Under the pieces are notes generated by a model. The model did no database searches. It was given only the letters and a program-made list of their open reading frames with translations, and was not told where the DNA came from. A program made the translations under genes and the position numbers. Shown piece after piece: positions 54,010-62,148 of a DNA stretch of 64,000 bases (position 1 is its first letter; every line of letters begins with the position of its first letter). Source of the DNA: Clostridium ljungdahlii (lineage in GTDB: Bacteria; Bacillota; Clostridia; Clostridiales; Clostridiaceae); the NCBI RefSeq assembly GCF_001636845.1, contig NZ_LITT01000023.1:310001-374000 (forward strand). Reading direction: 5' to 3'.

Positions 54010-55134
54010 ATGATGAATAAACAAAGAAAAAATATTGCAATTATAGGTGCTAGCTACTTTCAATTACCATTGATAGAAAAAGCAAAAAAAATGGGATATA
54101 TTACACATGTATTTGCATGGGCGGCTAACGATGTAGGCGAAAGTGTCGCAGACTTCTTTTATCCTATTAGCATAGTGGAAAAGGAACAAATACTTGATAA
54201 ATGCAAAGAAATAGGGATTTGTGGTATTTGTAGTATAGCGTCAGATTTGGCGGCAATCACAGTAAACTATGTGGCTGAATCATTGGGATTAACAGGCAAT
54301 ACTATGGAAGCTGCTAAAATTAGTACAAATAAGAATATGATGAGAACTGCATTCAAACAGAATGGTGATCCTAGTCCCAAGAGTGTGATGGTAGATGAAA
54401 AAACAGATTTATCTACTGTATCACTTGCGTATCCAATTATTATTAAACCAACAGATCGAAGCGGAAGTCGTGGTATTTTCAAGCTGGAACAGCCCGATTT
54501 TGCTTCACTAAAAAAAGCAGTATTCGAGTCGATAACTGATAGTTTTGAAAAAAAGGCATTGATTGAAGAGTTTGCTGAAGGAAAAGAATACAGTGTTGAG
54601 TACATTTCATTTAAAGGTGAACATCATTTTTTAGCTATGACAGAAAAGTATACAACAGGTGCACCTCATTTTATTGAAACGGGTCATTTAGAACCAGCGC
54701 CTGTAAGCAATGATGTTTTAGAGAAGGTTAAAGCTGTTGTTGTTCATGCATTAAATACGTTAGGTATAAAAAATAGTGCATCTCACTCAGAATTAAAAAT
54801 TGCAGATGATGGATCAATCCGTATAATAGAAATTGGAGGCCGAATGGGTGGAGATTGCATAGGTAGCGATTTAGTTCGTTACTCTACAGGAGTAGATTTC
54901 GTACGGGCAGTAATACAAGTGGCTTGTGGCGAAATGCCCGATCTTTCACCGGTATGTACTCCACAACCTGTCAAAATTAATTTCATATTTAATTATAAAG
55001 ATTTGTATGAGTATAACCGTATAAAGAAAGAAGAACCAGAACGCCTATTAAAAGAAGTGTATCTTGACGAAAAACTATTAGATAAAGCCACAAATAGTTC
55101 TGATAGAGCTGGTTGTTATATTGTAAAGGCATAG
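54010..55134 (+). CDS. ATP-grasp ligase, polysaccharide-associated
   Basis: 374 residues. A biotin-carboxylase-like N-domain (NIAIIGASYFQLPLIEKAKKMGYITHVFAWA) is followed by the ATP-grasp fold: YPIIIKPTDRSGSRGIFKLEQ (ATP lysine and glycine loop), ALIEEFAEGKEYSVEYISFKGEHHFLAMTEK and IRIIEIGGRMGGDCIGSDLV (metal-binding Glu...Asn-type loop). Such enzymes form amide bonds between a carboxylate and an amine, so an aminoacyl decoration of the RffA-made amino sugar is possible (inference). ATG 54010 and 54013 are both usable. It closes the imported block. Confidence 0.8.
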   Translation: MMNKQRKNIAIIGASYFQLPLIEKAKKMGYITHVFAWAANDVGESVADFFYPISIVEKEQILDKCKEIGICGICSIASDLAAITVNYVAESLGLTGNTMEAAKISTNKNMMRTAFKQNGDPSPKSVMVDEKTDLSTVSLAYPIIIKPTDRSGSRGIFKLEQPDFASLKKAVFESITDSFEKKALIEEFAEGKEYSVEYISFKGEHHFLAMTEKYTTGAPHFIETGHLEPAPVSNDVLEKVKAVVVHALNTLGIKNSASHSELKIADDGSIRIIEIGGRMGGDCIGSDLVRYSTGVDFVRAVIQVACGEMPDLSPVCTPQPVKINFIFNYKDLYEYNRIKKEEPERLLKEVYLDEKLLDKATNSSDRAGCYIVKA

Positions 55135-55344
55135 GATAATTGCAAAATGGAAATAATGAGATTTTAGCAAGCTCGTCCTTCGGACTTCGCAAAAACTTCT
55201 GGGGCATGTGAACAGAATGTGAACGGAAGCCTAAAAGGCTGCGAAGATGGGACATGTGATGGGAATGGTTAGCAATAGAGCTTGTCAACAAAGTTTCCAA
55301 TCTCTGTAAGGGGTCAGACCCTTGTAAAAAAGTGAAAGTAAAAT
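55135..55344. other. gene-free spacer with small palindrome
   Basis: Nothing coding. AGGGTC-A-GACCCT-like symmetry at 55309-55323 (AGGGGTCAGACCCTT) is a REP-like palindrome of a different family from GGTGCCTGTCACC, with a single copy in this window. Confidence 0.45.
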
Positions 55345-55388
55345 AAAAGGAAAAACAGAGTAGATGGATATTCTGTTTTCCTTTTTTT
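55345..55388 (+). terminator. terminator candidate ahead of rfbB
   Basis: AAAAGGAAAAACAGA pairs with TCTGTTTTCCTTTT (one bulged base), and the hairpin ends in TTTTTTT. It would separate the imported block from the rhamnose genes unless antitermination by LoaP carries transcription through. Confidence 0.75.
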
Positions 55389-55878
55389 GCTGATAAATGT
55401 GCATTTAGTTAAGTTAAAAGAATAGTAGCGTTGAAGTAGCAAGATCATCATGTTCAAGATTACAGGCTTTGGGGGAATTAGCAATCTCAGTCAATCAAAG
55501 CTTTTCTTCGCAACGCCTCCCGGGGGTCGTGAACAAAATTTATCAAATAATTATATAGGAGGCTTAGCATTATGAAAATAGGGACGCTCTGCTCATTTTC
55601 AAAAAAGACCAGTCACAAAAGTTAAAGAAAATTATACAAACCTTAAAAAAGAGAAATGATAGTAGAGTAGAATATCAGGTTCAAGATTATAGACCTTAAG
55701 GCAGTTATAAGGTTCTGGAGGAAGAGAAGAATTCCTTTAAAATCAAGAGAATCCACGAAAGATACCTCTTGAGATTATTGAAGTTCAGATAGGCAACTAT
55801 TTAGAGGAAAATAATTATGGAAGAAAATAAGAATAAATTAATTATATAACTTATATGAAAAAAAAGGGGAATGACAAT
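55389..55878. other. gene-free leader before rfbB
   Basis: No supported gene. Scattered short frames include a 16-codon frame from ATG 55572 after an AGGAGG-like site, which has no recognised product. The region may hold an rfb promoter, but I cannot point to a convincing one. Confidence 0.35.
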
Positions 55879-56934
55879 ATGAAAACATATTTAGTAACGG
55901 GAGGAGCAGGCTTTATTGGCTCTAATTTTATTCACTATATGCTTAAAAAATATTCAGATATAAAAATAATAAACTATGATAAGCTAACCTATGCAGGTAA
56001 CCTTGAAAACTTAAAGTCTATATCTAAAAATCCTAACTATATCTTCATTCAGGGAGACATATGCAACAGGAAAAAACTTCAACAGCTGTTTCAAAAGTAT
56101 GATATAGACTATGTGATAAACTTTGCAGCAGAATCCCACGTAGACAGGAGCATAAGAGATCCTGAGGTATTTGTAAAGACAAATGTATTGGGAACTGTGG
56201 CACTTTTAGACACTGCAAAAAATGCATGGATTGTACAAAATGGATTTAAGCAGGGCAAAAAATATCTTCAGGTTTCTACAGATGAAGTCTATGGTTCTCT
56301 TGGAAGTGAAGGATACTTTACGGAAAAAACCCCTCTTGATTCTCACAGTCCTTACTCTTCTAGCAAAGCTTCTGCTGACTTGATGGTAAAGGCATATTTC
56401 GACACCTATAAAATGCCTGTAAATATAACAAGATGTTCCAATAACTATGGGCCCTATCAATTTCTAGAAAAGCTCATTCCACTTGTTATAAACAACTGCT
56501 TAAATAAAATGCATATTCCCGTATACGGTGATGGACTTAACATAAGAGATTGGCTTTATGTAGAGGATCACTGTAAGGCTATAGACATGGTTATACATAG
56601 TGGCCCGTGCGGCGAAGTGTATAATATAGGTGGGCACAATGAGAGGACAAACATTCAAATAGTTAAAACAATAATTTCATATATACATGACAATGTAGAT
56701 TCTTCTGTAGGTGAAAGACTTATAAAGTATGTAGAAGATAGAAAAGGACATGACAGGAGATACGGCATTGATCCTACAAAGATTAAGGATAAACTTGGAT
56801 GGTATCCTGAAACTAAATTTGAAGATGGTATAGTGAAAACTATAAAGTGGTATTTGGGTAATAAAGATTGGATGAATAATGTGACTTCTGGGGATTATAA
56901 AAAGTACTATGAGAAAATGTACAAAGATAAATAG
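55879..56934 (+). CDS. rfbB: dTDP-glucose 4,6-dehydratase
   Basis: 351 residues. NAD site TGGAGFIGSNFIHYML, active-site STDEVYGSLGSEGYFTE, then YSSSKASADLMV (YxxxK) and ITRCSNNYGPYQFLEKLIPL, all diagnostic for RfbB/RmlB. It converts dTDP-glucose to dTDP-4-keto-6-deoxyglucose, the branch point for dTDP-rhamnose and for the RffA-made amino sugar. AAGGGGA before ATG 55879 sets the start. The four rfb genes use AGA/AGG arginine codons like the chromosome, unlike the preceding block. Confidence 0.97.
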   Translation: MKTYLVTGGAGFIGSNFIHYMLKKYSDIKIINYDKLTYAGNLENLKSISKNPNYIFIQGDICNRKKLQQLFQKYDIDYVINFAAESHVDRSIRDPEVFVKTNVLGTVALLDTAKNAWIVQNGFKQGKKYLQVSTDEVYGSLGSEGYFTEKTPLDSHSPYSSSKASADLMVKAYFDTYKMPVNITRCSNNYGPYQFLEKLIPLVINNCLNKMHIPVYGDGLNIRDWLYVEDHCKAIDMVIHSGPCGEVYNIGGHNERTNIQIVKTIISYIHDNVDSSVGERLIKYVEDRKGHDRRYGIDPTKIKDKLGWYPETKFEDGIVKTIKWYLGNKDWMNNVTSGDYKKYYEKMYKDK

Positions 56935-56949
56935 CAAGGAGTGTTAATT

Positions 56950-57828
56950 ATGAGAAAGGGCATAATACTAGCTGGAGGTTCTGGAACCAGGCTTTATCCA
57001 ATGACTAAGGCAATATCAAAGCAGATTGTTCCCATATATGATAAACCTATGATTTATTATCCACTTTCTGTGCTTATGTTAGCTGGAATACGCGATATTC
57101 TTATTATATCAACACCAAGAGATATAAGTGTTTTTAAGGAACTTTTTGGTGATGGAAGTCAGCTTGGACTTAATTTTAAGTATGAAGTACAGTATGAACC
57201 AAAGGGGCTTGCGGAAGCATTTATAGTTGGAGAAAAATTTATTGGAAATGACGATGTAGTCCTTGTTTTAGGGGATAATATATTTCATGGATATAGTTTT
57301 ACTGAAAGGTTGAAAGCTGTCTCAGAGAGGCATAATTTTTCAACTATTTTTGGATATCATGTAAGCAATCCTAAAGATTTTGGTGTAGTAGAATTTGATA
57401 ATGATTTTAATGTTATTTCCATAGAGGAAAAACCCTCAAAGCCAAAATCCGATTATGCAGTGCCAGGACTTTACTTTTACACTAATGATGTGGTGAATAT
57501 AGCAAAGAATATAGAACCTTCTTCAAGGGGAGAGCTTGAAATTACAGATGTAAATAATGAGTATTTAAAAACGGGCAAGCTTAAGGTAGAGCTCTTTGGA
57601 AGAGGAATGGCCTGGCTTGATACTGGAACTCCCCAGGGTCTTTTAAATGCCGCTAATTTTGTGGAAGCTGTGCAAACAAGACAGGGACTTTACATAGCTT
57701 GCATAGAGGAAATTGCCTATAGACAAGGATACATAGATGATAATCAACTGATAAAGCTGGCAGAGCCCCTTAAAAAAGTTGCTTATGGAAAATATATTTT
57801 AAGTTTACTTGATAGAAAACATTATTAA
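56950..57828 (+). CDS. rfbA: glucose-1-phosphate thymidylyltransferase
   Basis: 292 residues, the usual length. [47 protein letters not shown] is the nucleotide-binding signature, and VLGDNIFHG and [18 protein letters not shown] hold the substrate contacts. It makes dTDP-glucose for RfbB and is normally inhibited by dTDP-rhamnose. AAGGAGTG is well spaced to ATG 56950, so the in-frame GTG 56941 inside the ribosome site is not used. Confidence 0.97.
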   Translation: MRKGIILAGGSGTRLYPMTKAISKQIVPIYDKPMIYYPLSVLMLAGIRDILIISTPRDISVFKELFGDGSQLGLNFKYEVQYEPKGLAEAFIVGEKFIGNDDVVLVLGDNIFHGYSFTERLKAVSERHNFSTIFGYHVSNPKDFGVVEFDNDFNVISIEEKPSKPKSDYAVPGLYFYTNDVVNIAKNIEPSSRGELEITDVNNEYLKTGKLKVELFGRGMAWLDTGTPQGLLNAANFVEAVQTRQGLYIACIEEIAYRQGYIDDNQLIKLAEPLKKVAYGKYILSLLDRKHY

Positions 57829-57848
57829 TATTTTAGGAGTGAATATGA

Positions 57849-58724
57849 TTGAAAGTATTGATTACAGGAGGAAAAGGTCAGCTTGCTGGGCAGCTTGAAG
57901 AAATTTTGCTTATGGGAAAATCTGAAATAGGAGCACTTGATAAAATTTACTCTGATGCTGAAGTGCGATTTCCAAGTAGAGAGGAACTTGATATAACCAA
58001 ATTAAATGATGTTAGAAATTTTATAACTGGTTATGCTCCAGATGTAATTATAAATTGTGCTGCTTATACTAATGTGGATAAGTGTGAAACTGATTTTGAA
58101 AGTGCTTTTAAGGTGAATTCTTTAGGAGCTAGAAATTTAGCATTAGCTTCGCAAGATATAAAAATAAAACTTGTACATATTTCTACTGACTATGTTTTTA
58201 ACGGCAGAGGTACTGTTCCTTTTAGGGAATACGATTTACCTGATCCTGTAAGTGTTTACGGAAAAACTAAACTTTTAGGGGAGCAGTATATTAGAGAAAA
58301 TTGCAGCAGATATTTCATAGTAAGGACATCCTGGCTTTATGGCTTATATGGTAAAAATTTTGTATACACTATATTAAAAGCTGCAAAGGAAAAAGGACAT
58401 TTGGATGTGGTAAATGACCAGAGAGGTAATCCTACTAATGCTGAAGATTTAGCTTACCACATTTTAAAGCTTGCTCTTACTTGTGAATATGGTATATACC
58501 ATTGTACTGGTAAGGGTGAGTGCAGTTGGTATGATTTTGCTTGCAAAATTGTGGATTATGCTGGCATAGAGTGCACTGTATCTCCTATGACTTCAGAGAA
58601 GCTCAATAGAGCAGCTAAAAGACCGGAATTTTCTTCTCTTGATAATATGATGCTCCGATGTACTGTTGGTGATAACATGAGGAACTGGGAAGATGCACTT
58701 AAATCATTCATACAAAAATTGTGA
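57849..58724 (+). CDS. rfbD: dTDP-4-dehydrorhamnose reductase
   Basis: 291 residues. MKVLITGGKGQLAGQL (NADPH site), INCAAYTNVDKCETD, STDYVFNGRGTVPFREYDLPDPVSVYGKTKLLGEQ (YxxxK) and RTSWLYGLYGKNFV are family landmarks. It makes dTDP-L-rhamnose from the RfbC product. The start is TTG 57849 after TAGGAGTG; there is no suitable ATG in frame nearby. Confidence 0.96.
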   Translation: MKVLITGGKGQLAGQLEEILLMGKSEIGALDKIYSDAEVRFPSREELDITKLNDVRNFITGYAPDVIINCAAYTNVDKCETDFESAFKVNSLGARNLALASQDIKIKLVHISTDYVFNGRGTVPFREYDLPDPVSVYGKTKLLGEQYIRENCSRYFIVRTSWLYGLYGKNFVYTILKAAKEKGHLDVVNDQRGNPTNAEDLAYHILKLALTCEYGIYHCTGKGECSWYDFACKIVDYAGIECTVSPMTSEKLNRAAKRPEFSSLDNMMLRCTVGDNMRNWEDALKSFIQKL

Positions 58725-58762
58725 GCTGTGAATTGTGAATTGTGAATTGACTAAGAAGGGAC

Positions 58763-59320
58763 ATGATTAAAATAGGTAAATTTAATTTTATAAAAACAGA
58801 AATAGATGGAGTATACATAATAGAAACAGGTATTTTTGGAGATAACCGTGGTTATTTTATGGAAACTTATAATTATAATGAATTTAAGTCAGCAGGCCTT
58901 GATATGGTCTTTGTCCAGGACAATCAGTCCAAATCTAAAAGGGGAGTGCTCAGAGGACTTCACTTTCAAAAAAATTATTCTCAGGGAAAACTGGTGAGAG
59001 TAGTAAAAGGCAGAGTGTTTGATGTTGCTGCTGATTTAAGAGATGGATCTAGTACCTATGGAAAGTGGGTAGGAGTTACACTATCTGAGGAAAATAAGAA
59101 ACAATTTTACATTCCAAAGGGATTTGCCCATGGATTTTTGGTACTTTCAGATGAAGCGGAGTTTTGCTATAAATGTACTGAGTTTTATCATCCTGAAGAT
59201 GAGGGTGGCATCATATGGAATGATCCTGATATAAACATAAAATGGCCTCTTGAAGGTATTAATAATATTATTTTCTCTGAAAAGGATAAGTTATGGCCTA
59301 CATTGAAAGAGTATAAGTAA
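58763..59320 (+). CDS. rfbC: dTDP-4-dehydrorhamnose 3,5-epimerase
   Basis: 185 residues. Cupin fold with IIETGIFGDNRGYFMETYNYNEF, QDNQSKSKRGVLRGLHFQ (catalytic histidine), VRVVKGRVFDVAADLR and YIPKGFAHGFLVLSD. It completes the RfbBADC set. The gene follows a spacer of repeated AATTGTGAATTGTGAATTG, then AAGAAGGG as ribosome site. This ends the long polysaccharide region. Confidence 0.97.
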   Translation: MIKIGKFNFIKTEIDGVYIIETGIFGDNRGYFMETYNYNEFKSAGLDMVFVQDNQSKSKRGVLRGLHFQKNYSQGKLVRVVKGRVFDVAADLRDGSSTYGKWVGVTLSEENKKQFYIPKGFAHGFLVLSDEAEFCYKCTEFYHPEDEGGIIWNDPDINIKWPLEGINNIIFSEKDKLWPTLKEYK

Positions 59321-59440
59321 GAAATTATATTCTATGGTTGCTGTAAATATTGAGGTATGATAAACTATCTACATACAATTCAATAGAGTTGCGTGTGGGC
59401 AACTGGTATTGCTATCCCTTTTAGGAGGGAGGTGATACAT

Positions 59441-59536
59441 ATGTACGAAATGTTTATAGTAGTTTTTGCTGCTCTATCATTTTTGGTAGCGTTGATAAAT
59501 TTAGTTATCGTACTTATAGATAAAATAAAAAAGTAG
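59441..59536 (+). CDS. holin-like type I toxin candidate
   Basis: 31 residues, MYEMFIVVFAALSFLVALINLVIVLIDKIKK: one membrane helix with an acidic N-terminus and an ID.IKK end. This is the form of the small Hol_Tox/TxpA-like toxins of Firmicutes. It has a very strong ribosome site, GGAGGGAGGTGATACAT. Such toxins are silenced by an antisense RNA reading from the 3' side, and the hairpins at 59535-59646 would fit that. Membrane-located if made. Confidence 0.72.
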   Translation: MYEMFIVVFAALSFLVALINLVIVLIDKIKK

Positions 59537-59571
59537 CCCACCGACGCAATTGGTATGGCTGCTTTTTTAAA
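59535..59571 (+). terminator. hairpin at the toxin stop
   Basis: AGCCCACCGA...TTGGTATGGCT folds with some G-U pairs directly after the toxin stop and is followed by GCTTTTTT. It resembles terminators in toxin-antitoxin RNAs, where the toxin and antisense transcripts overlap. Confidence 0.6.
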
Positions 59572-59587
59572 TAATTAATTAGCTAAA

Positions 59588-59646
59588 CTAGTTGCCTAAA
59601 CAACTAGAATTGTATACTACAGGGTGTCCCAACACCCTGTTTTTAT
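59588..59646. terminator. two hairpins downstream of the toxin, possible antitoxin region
   Basis: CTAGTTG-CCTAAA-CAACTAG (59588-59607) and ACAGGGTGT-CCCA-ACACCCTGT (59619-59640), the latter followed by TTTTTATT. The second is a strong plus-strand terminator. A convergent antisense RNA could start here, but I cannot place its promoter. Confidence 0.65.
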
Positions 59647-59712
59647 TATGTCAATTTCTTAACTTAATTATACAGTATGTATTTTTAAAGTCAATAAGCT
59701 GAATTTAAAAAT

Positions 59713-59870
59713 GTATATATTGAGTTTGAAACAGTATGTTGGAAATGTGGAGCTGATTTGAGCAGGGACACTCTGTATATCAAAAGTTATGAATATGATA
59801 AAGCAATTGATATTAAATATGTGAAGAAAGTAGTAAGCAGGGTAGAGTGATTTACCCTGCTTTTTATATG
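59713..59870 (+). pseudogene. chimeric fragment of two neighbouring genes
   Basis: 59726-59810 repeats, mostly with silent differences, the end of the gene at 61472-61666 (FETVCWKCGADLSRDTLYIKSYEYDKAID). 59812-59866 continues in frame with a copy of the last codons of 60485-60763 (IKYVKKVVSRVE) and its GCAGGGTA...TACCCTGC terminator. Neither gene has its 5' part here. This is a recombination scar. No other gene is visible between 59647 and 59991. Confidence 0.75.
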
Positions 59871-59991
59871 GATGACAGTTACTGTATGACATATAAATAG
59901 AAAATGTAATTAATTTATAATAAATGAGCATTTTATAAATAAATACAGTATGATATAATGATATAAATGAAACTAAGGTAGAGTGATAAGA

Positions 59992-60462
59992 TTGGCAAAT
60001 GAAAAAATAAAATGGCATCCAGCCTTTGCAGCAGCAATACAGCTCGAACTAAAAGAATATAAGGAAGACTTGGAATTTGTAACAGAGTACCAGCTGACAG
60101 ATGAACCTTTGAGAATAGATGTGTTAGTGATAAAGAAACTGAAAGATATAAGGATAACTAAATTGCTGGGGAAAATATTTAGAAAATACAATATATTTGA
60201 ATATAAGTCACCCACAGATTATATATCAATAGATGACTACTACAAAGTAAAGGCCTATGCATATCTGTACAAAGCATTATCGGAAGGAACCAATAAGATA
60301 AATATAAAAGAAATGACGATAACATTAACATCAAATAAATATCCCAGAAAATTGGTAGAGTACTTGAAAAGTGAACAGGGAGCCATAGTGAAAGCTGTGA
60401 ATAATGGTATATATTACATAAAGAATACAGACATAGAAACACAACTTTTGGTATCCAAATGA
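59992..60462 (+). CDS. Rpn/PD-(D/E)XK nuclease-like protein, N-terminal part
   Basis: 156 residues. IKWHPAFAAAIQLELKEY, then EPLRIDVLVIKK (acidic residue), and later NIFEYKSPTDYISIDDYYKVKAYAYLYKAL (E-x-K) follow the PD-(D/E)XK layout of Rpn-type proteins. Those relatives usually continue into an EGxEEG-rich tail; here the tail is a separate gene at 60485. The start is probably TTG 59992 with GAGTG upstream; GTG 59983 is the alternative. Its role is not certain; Rpn proteins are linked to recombination. Confidence 0.65.
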   Translation: MANEKIKWHPAFAAAIQLELKEYKEDLEFVTEYQLTDEPLRIDVLVIKKLKDIRITKLLGKIFRKYNIFEYKSPTDYISIDDYYKVKAYAYLYKALSEGTNKINIKEMTITLTSNKYPRKLVEYLKSEQGAIVKAVNNGIYYIKNTDIETQLLVSK

Positions 60463-60484
60463 AATATTGGAGGGATATAAAAAT

Positions 60485-60763
60485 ATGGGAAGAGTTAAAT
60501 TAAGCGAAGATAATAGAGAATTTCTACTTGATATGATGAAAAAGCTTGAATTAGATAAAAAACTTAAGCAAGAGGGAATAGAAGAAGGAATAGAAAGAGG
60601 AATAGAAAAAGGGATAGAAAAAGGAAAAGAAGAAGGAAAAGAAGAAGGAATAAGGCAACTAATATTAAGACAATATAAAAAAGGACTTAAAGTAGAATAT
60701 ATAGCAGATATAAATGACATTGACATTGAATATGTGAAGAAAGTAGTAAGCAGGGTAGAGTGA
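60485..60763 (+). CDS. Rpn-type C-terminal helical tail as separate gene
   Basis: 92 residues. MGRVKLSEDNREFLLDMMKKLELDKKLKQEGIEEGIERGIEKGIEKGKEEGKEEGIRQLILRQYKKGLKVEYIADINDIDIEYVKKVV contains the EGxxxG repeats and the final YIADI.DI..EYVKK helix pair found at the end of Rpn-family proteins. It has its own GGAGGG ribosome site, and 22 bases separate it from the nuclease part, so the family has been split into two genes here. Its stop lies inside the terminator stem. Confidence 0.65.
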   Translation: MGRVKLSEDNREFLLDMMKKLELDKKLKQEGIEEGIERGIEKGIEKGKEEGKEEGIRQLILRQYKKGLKVEYIADINDIDIEYVKKVVSRVE

Positions 60764-60777
60764 TTTACCCTGTTTTT
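60751..60777 (+). terminator. terminator overlapping the stop of the Rpn-tail gene
   Basis: CAGGGTA (60751-60757) pairs with TACCCTG (60766-60772), then TTTTTG. The same stem occurs at 59837-59865 and 62080-62104. Confidence 0.8.
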
Positions 60778-60910
60778 GATTTTTGATACATCCACTAGTT
60801 ATGTTATGCATTTTATTAAAAAAGTGTATATGATATAATAGTATAAAGAAAGTTTATTTAATAGAGAATACAGTTTTAGTAAATAGATATATCAAGAAAG
60901 GGTTTTTGTT

Positions 60911-61171
60911 ATGCCTACAATATGTATGTTTAGAGGAATAAAGGTTTACATTAATTATAGAGATCATCTTCCCCCACATTTTCATGCTGAATATGGTGAG
61001 TATAGTTGTTGTATTACTATTGATGATATAGAATTACTAAATGGATGTATGCCAAATAAGCAACTTAAAATGTTATATGGATGGGCTGCTTTGCACCAAG
61101 AAGAATTAAAAGAAGATTGGTATCTTGCTAAGTTACAGAAAGAGTTATTTTCAATAGAACCTTTGAAATAG
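60911..61171 (+). CDS. DUF4160 family protein
   Basis: 86 residues, MPTICMFRGIKVYINYRDHLPPHFHAEYGEYSCCITIDD...LKMLYGWAALHQEEL, the DUF4160 pattern (HXPPHFHAEY and W...H..EL). These genes nearly always precede a DUF2442 gene, as here, and the pair has been proposed to be toxin-antitoxin-like, without firm proof. AAGAAAGGG precedes the ATG. Confidence 0.87.
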   Translation: MPTICMFRGIKVYINYRDHLPPHFHAEYGEYSCCITIDDIELLNGCMPNKQLKMLYGWAALHQEELKEDWYLAKLQKELFSIEPLK

Positions 61172-61190
61172 GAGTTTGGAGGTGAGCATC

Positions 61191-61529
61191 TTGAAAACAA
61201 ATTCGGTTCCTGATAAAGTTACAGAATATTTTGCTAAAGGACCTAGAAAAATTAAAAAGATTATTCCAAATGATGATTATACATTAACAATAGTATTTGA
61301 TAATGAAGAAATAAGATTATATGATATGTCAAATAATTTATTCGGAGTATTTGAAGTGCTAAAGGATATAGATAAGTTTAAAGAAGTATTTATAGATGAA
61401 TCTGGAAACATTGCTTGGGATATAGACAAAAACATTGATTCCAATATCGTATGGAATAATAGGATTGATATATGCAAAGATTCAGCATATATGAATTCTG
61501 TTTCACTGGAAAAGAAGCGTCCATTTTAA
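61191..61529 (+). CDS. DUF2442 family protein
   Basis: 112 residues, with KIKKIIPNDDYTLTIVFDNEEIRLYDMSNNLFGVFEVLKDIDKFKEVFIDESGNIAWDIDKNIDSNIVW, the DUF2442 core (strand-rich, W..N.DI). Partner of the DUF4160 gene. GGAGGTGAG puts the start at TTG 61191. The 3' end overlaps the next small gene in another frame. Confidence 0.87.
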   Translation: MKTNSVPDKVTEYFAKGPRKIKKIIPNDDYTLTIVFDNEEIRLYDMSNNLFGVFEVLKDIDKFKEVFIDESGNIAWDIDKNIDSNIVWNNRIDICKDSAYMNSVSLEKKRPF

Positions 61530-61666
61530 TAACAACAGGGAATATATTAGAAGGTAGAATTGATAATATTGAGTTTGGAACAGTATGTTGGGAATGTGGA
61601 GCTGATTTGAGCAGGGATACTTTGTATATTAAAAGTTATGAATATGATAAGGCAATTGAAATGTAG
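61472..61666 (+). CDS. small protein of unknown function, overlapping DUF2442 end
   Basis: 64 residues, MQRFSIYEFCFTGKEASILITTGNILEGRIDNIEFGTVCWECGADLSRDTLYIKSYEYDKAIEM. I do not recognise a family. It overlaps the DUF2442 gene by 58 bases. Support for coding comes from the duplicated fragment at 59726-59810, where most differences are in third codon positions. The CWECGADL segment has a CxxC pair. The ribosome site is poor. Confidence 0.45.
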   Translation: MQRFSIYEFCFTGKEASILITTGNILEGRIDNIEFGTVCWECGADLSRDTLYIKSYEYDKAIEM

Positions 61667-61781
61667 CAATTGGTGTATAGTAGTAAGCATGGTAGCGATC
61701 GGATAAAAAGAATTAGTAAATTCATTTATATTGAAATATAATTAAACTGATGTTAAAATCTAAAATATAGGTGGTGAAAAA

Positions 61782-62021
61782 ATGGATAATGAAATTTTAG
61801 ATCTATTAAAAACTATCAACAATAAACTTGATGAACATACACAAATATTAAGATCTTTAGAGCATGCGAGTGAGATTCATAAAGCAGAAATAGATAAAGT
61901 TAATTATACTGCTGCAAAAATTGAAGGGGAAGTTAAAGGAATTAGAGAAGACCTCACAACAGTAGAAATGATAACATCAAAAAATTGGAATGATATATCA
62001 AAATTAAAAGCAGTAAAATAA
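61782..62021 (+). CDS. small coiled-coil protein, paralogue of 1106-1366
   Basis: 79 residues, MDNEILDLLKTINNKLDEHTQILRSLEHASEIHKAEIDKVNYTAAKIEGEVKGIREDL..., an amphipathic helical protein. It shares LEH....HKAEID......KIEG.V with the protein near the other end of the window. AGGTGGTGAAAAA precedes the ATG. Function is unknown. Confidence 0.7.
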   Translation: MDNEILDLLKTINNKLDEHTQILRSLEHASEIHKAEIDKVNYTAAKIEGEVKGIREDLTTVEMITSKNWNDISKLKAVK

Positions 62022-62079
62022 TAGAGAATCTAGATAAAGAGTTAAATGAAATACAAAAAGAGGTATTTGATAAGGATAG

Positions 62080-62104
62080 CAGGGTAGAGTTACCCTGTTT
62101 TAAT
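62080..62104 (+). terminator. terminator, third copy of the CAGGGTA stem
   Basis: CAGGGTA (62080-62086), GAGT loop, TACCCTG (62091-62097), then TTTTAA. It follows about 55 bases of possible gene residue (an out-of-frame ENLDKELNEIQKEVFDKDSR) after the coiled-coil gene. Confidence 0.75.
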
Positions 62105-62148
62105 TTTTGTTATATCCACCAGTTAGTGTGCATTTTCTAACTTAAAAA

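Noticed and set aside
55308-55324. GGGTCAGACCC palindrome as a second REP family
   Set aside because: Only one copy in the window and no partner transposase; kept as a note only.
60331-60795. 154-residue serine-rich minus-strand frame
   Set aside because: It is the antisense of the EGxEEG repeat gene, whose plus-strand reading has a ribosome site and a family match.
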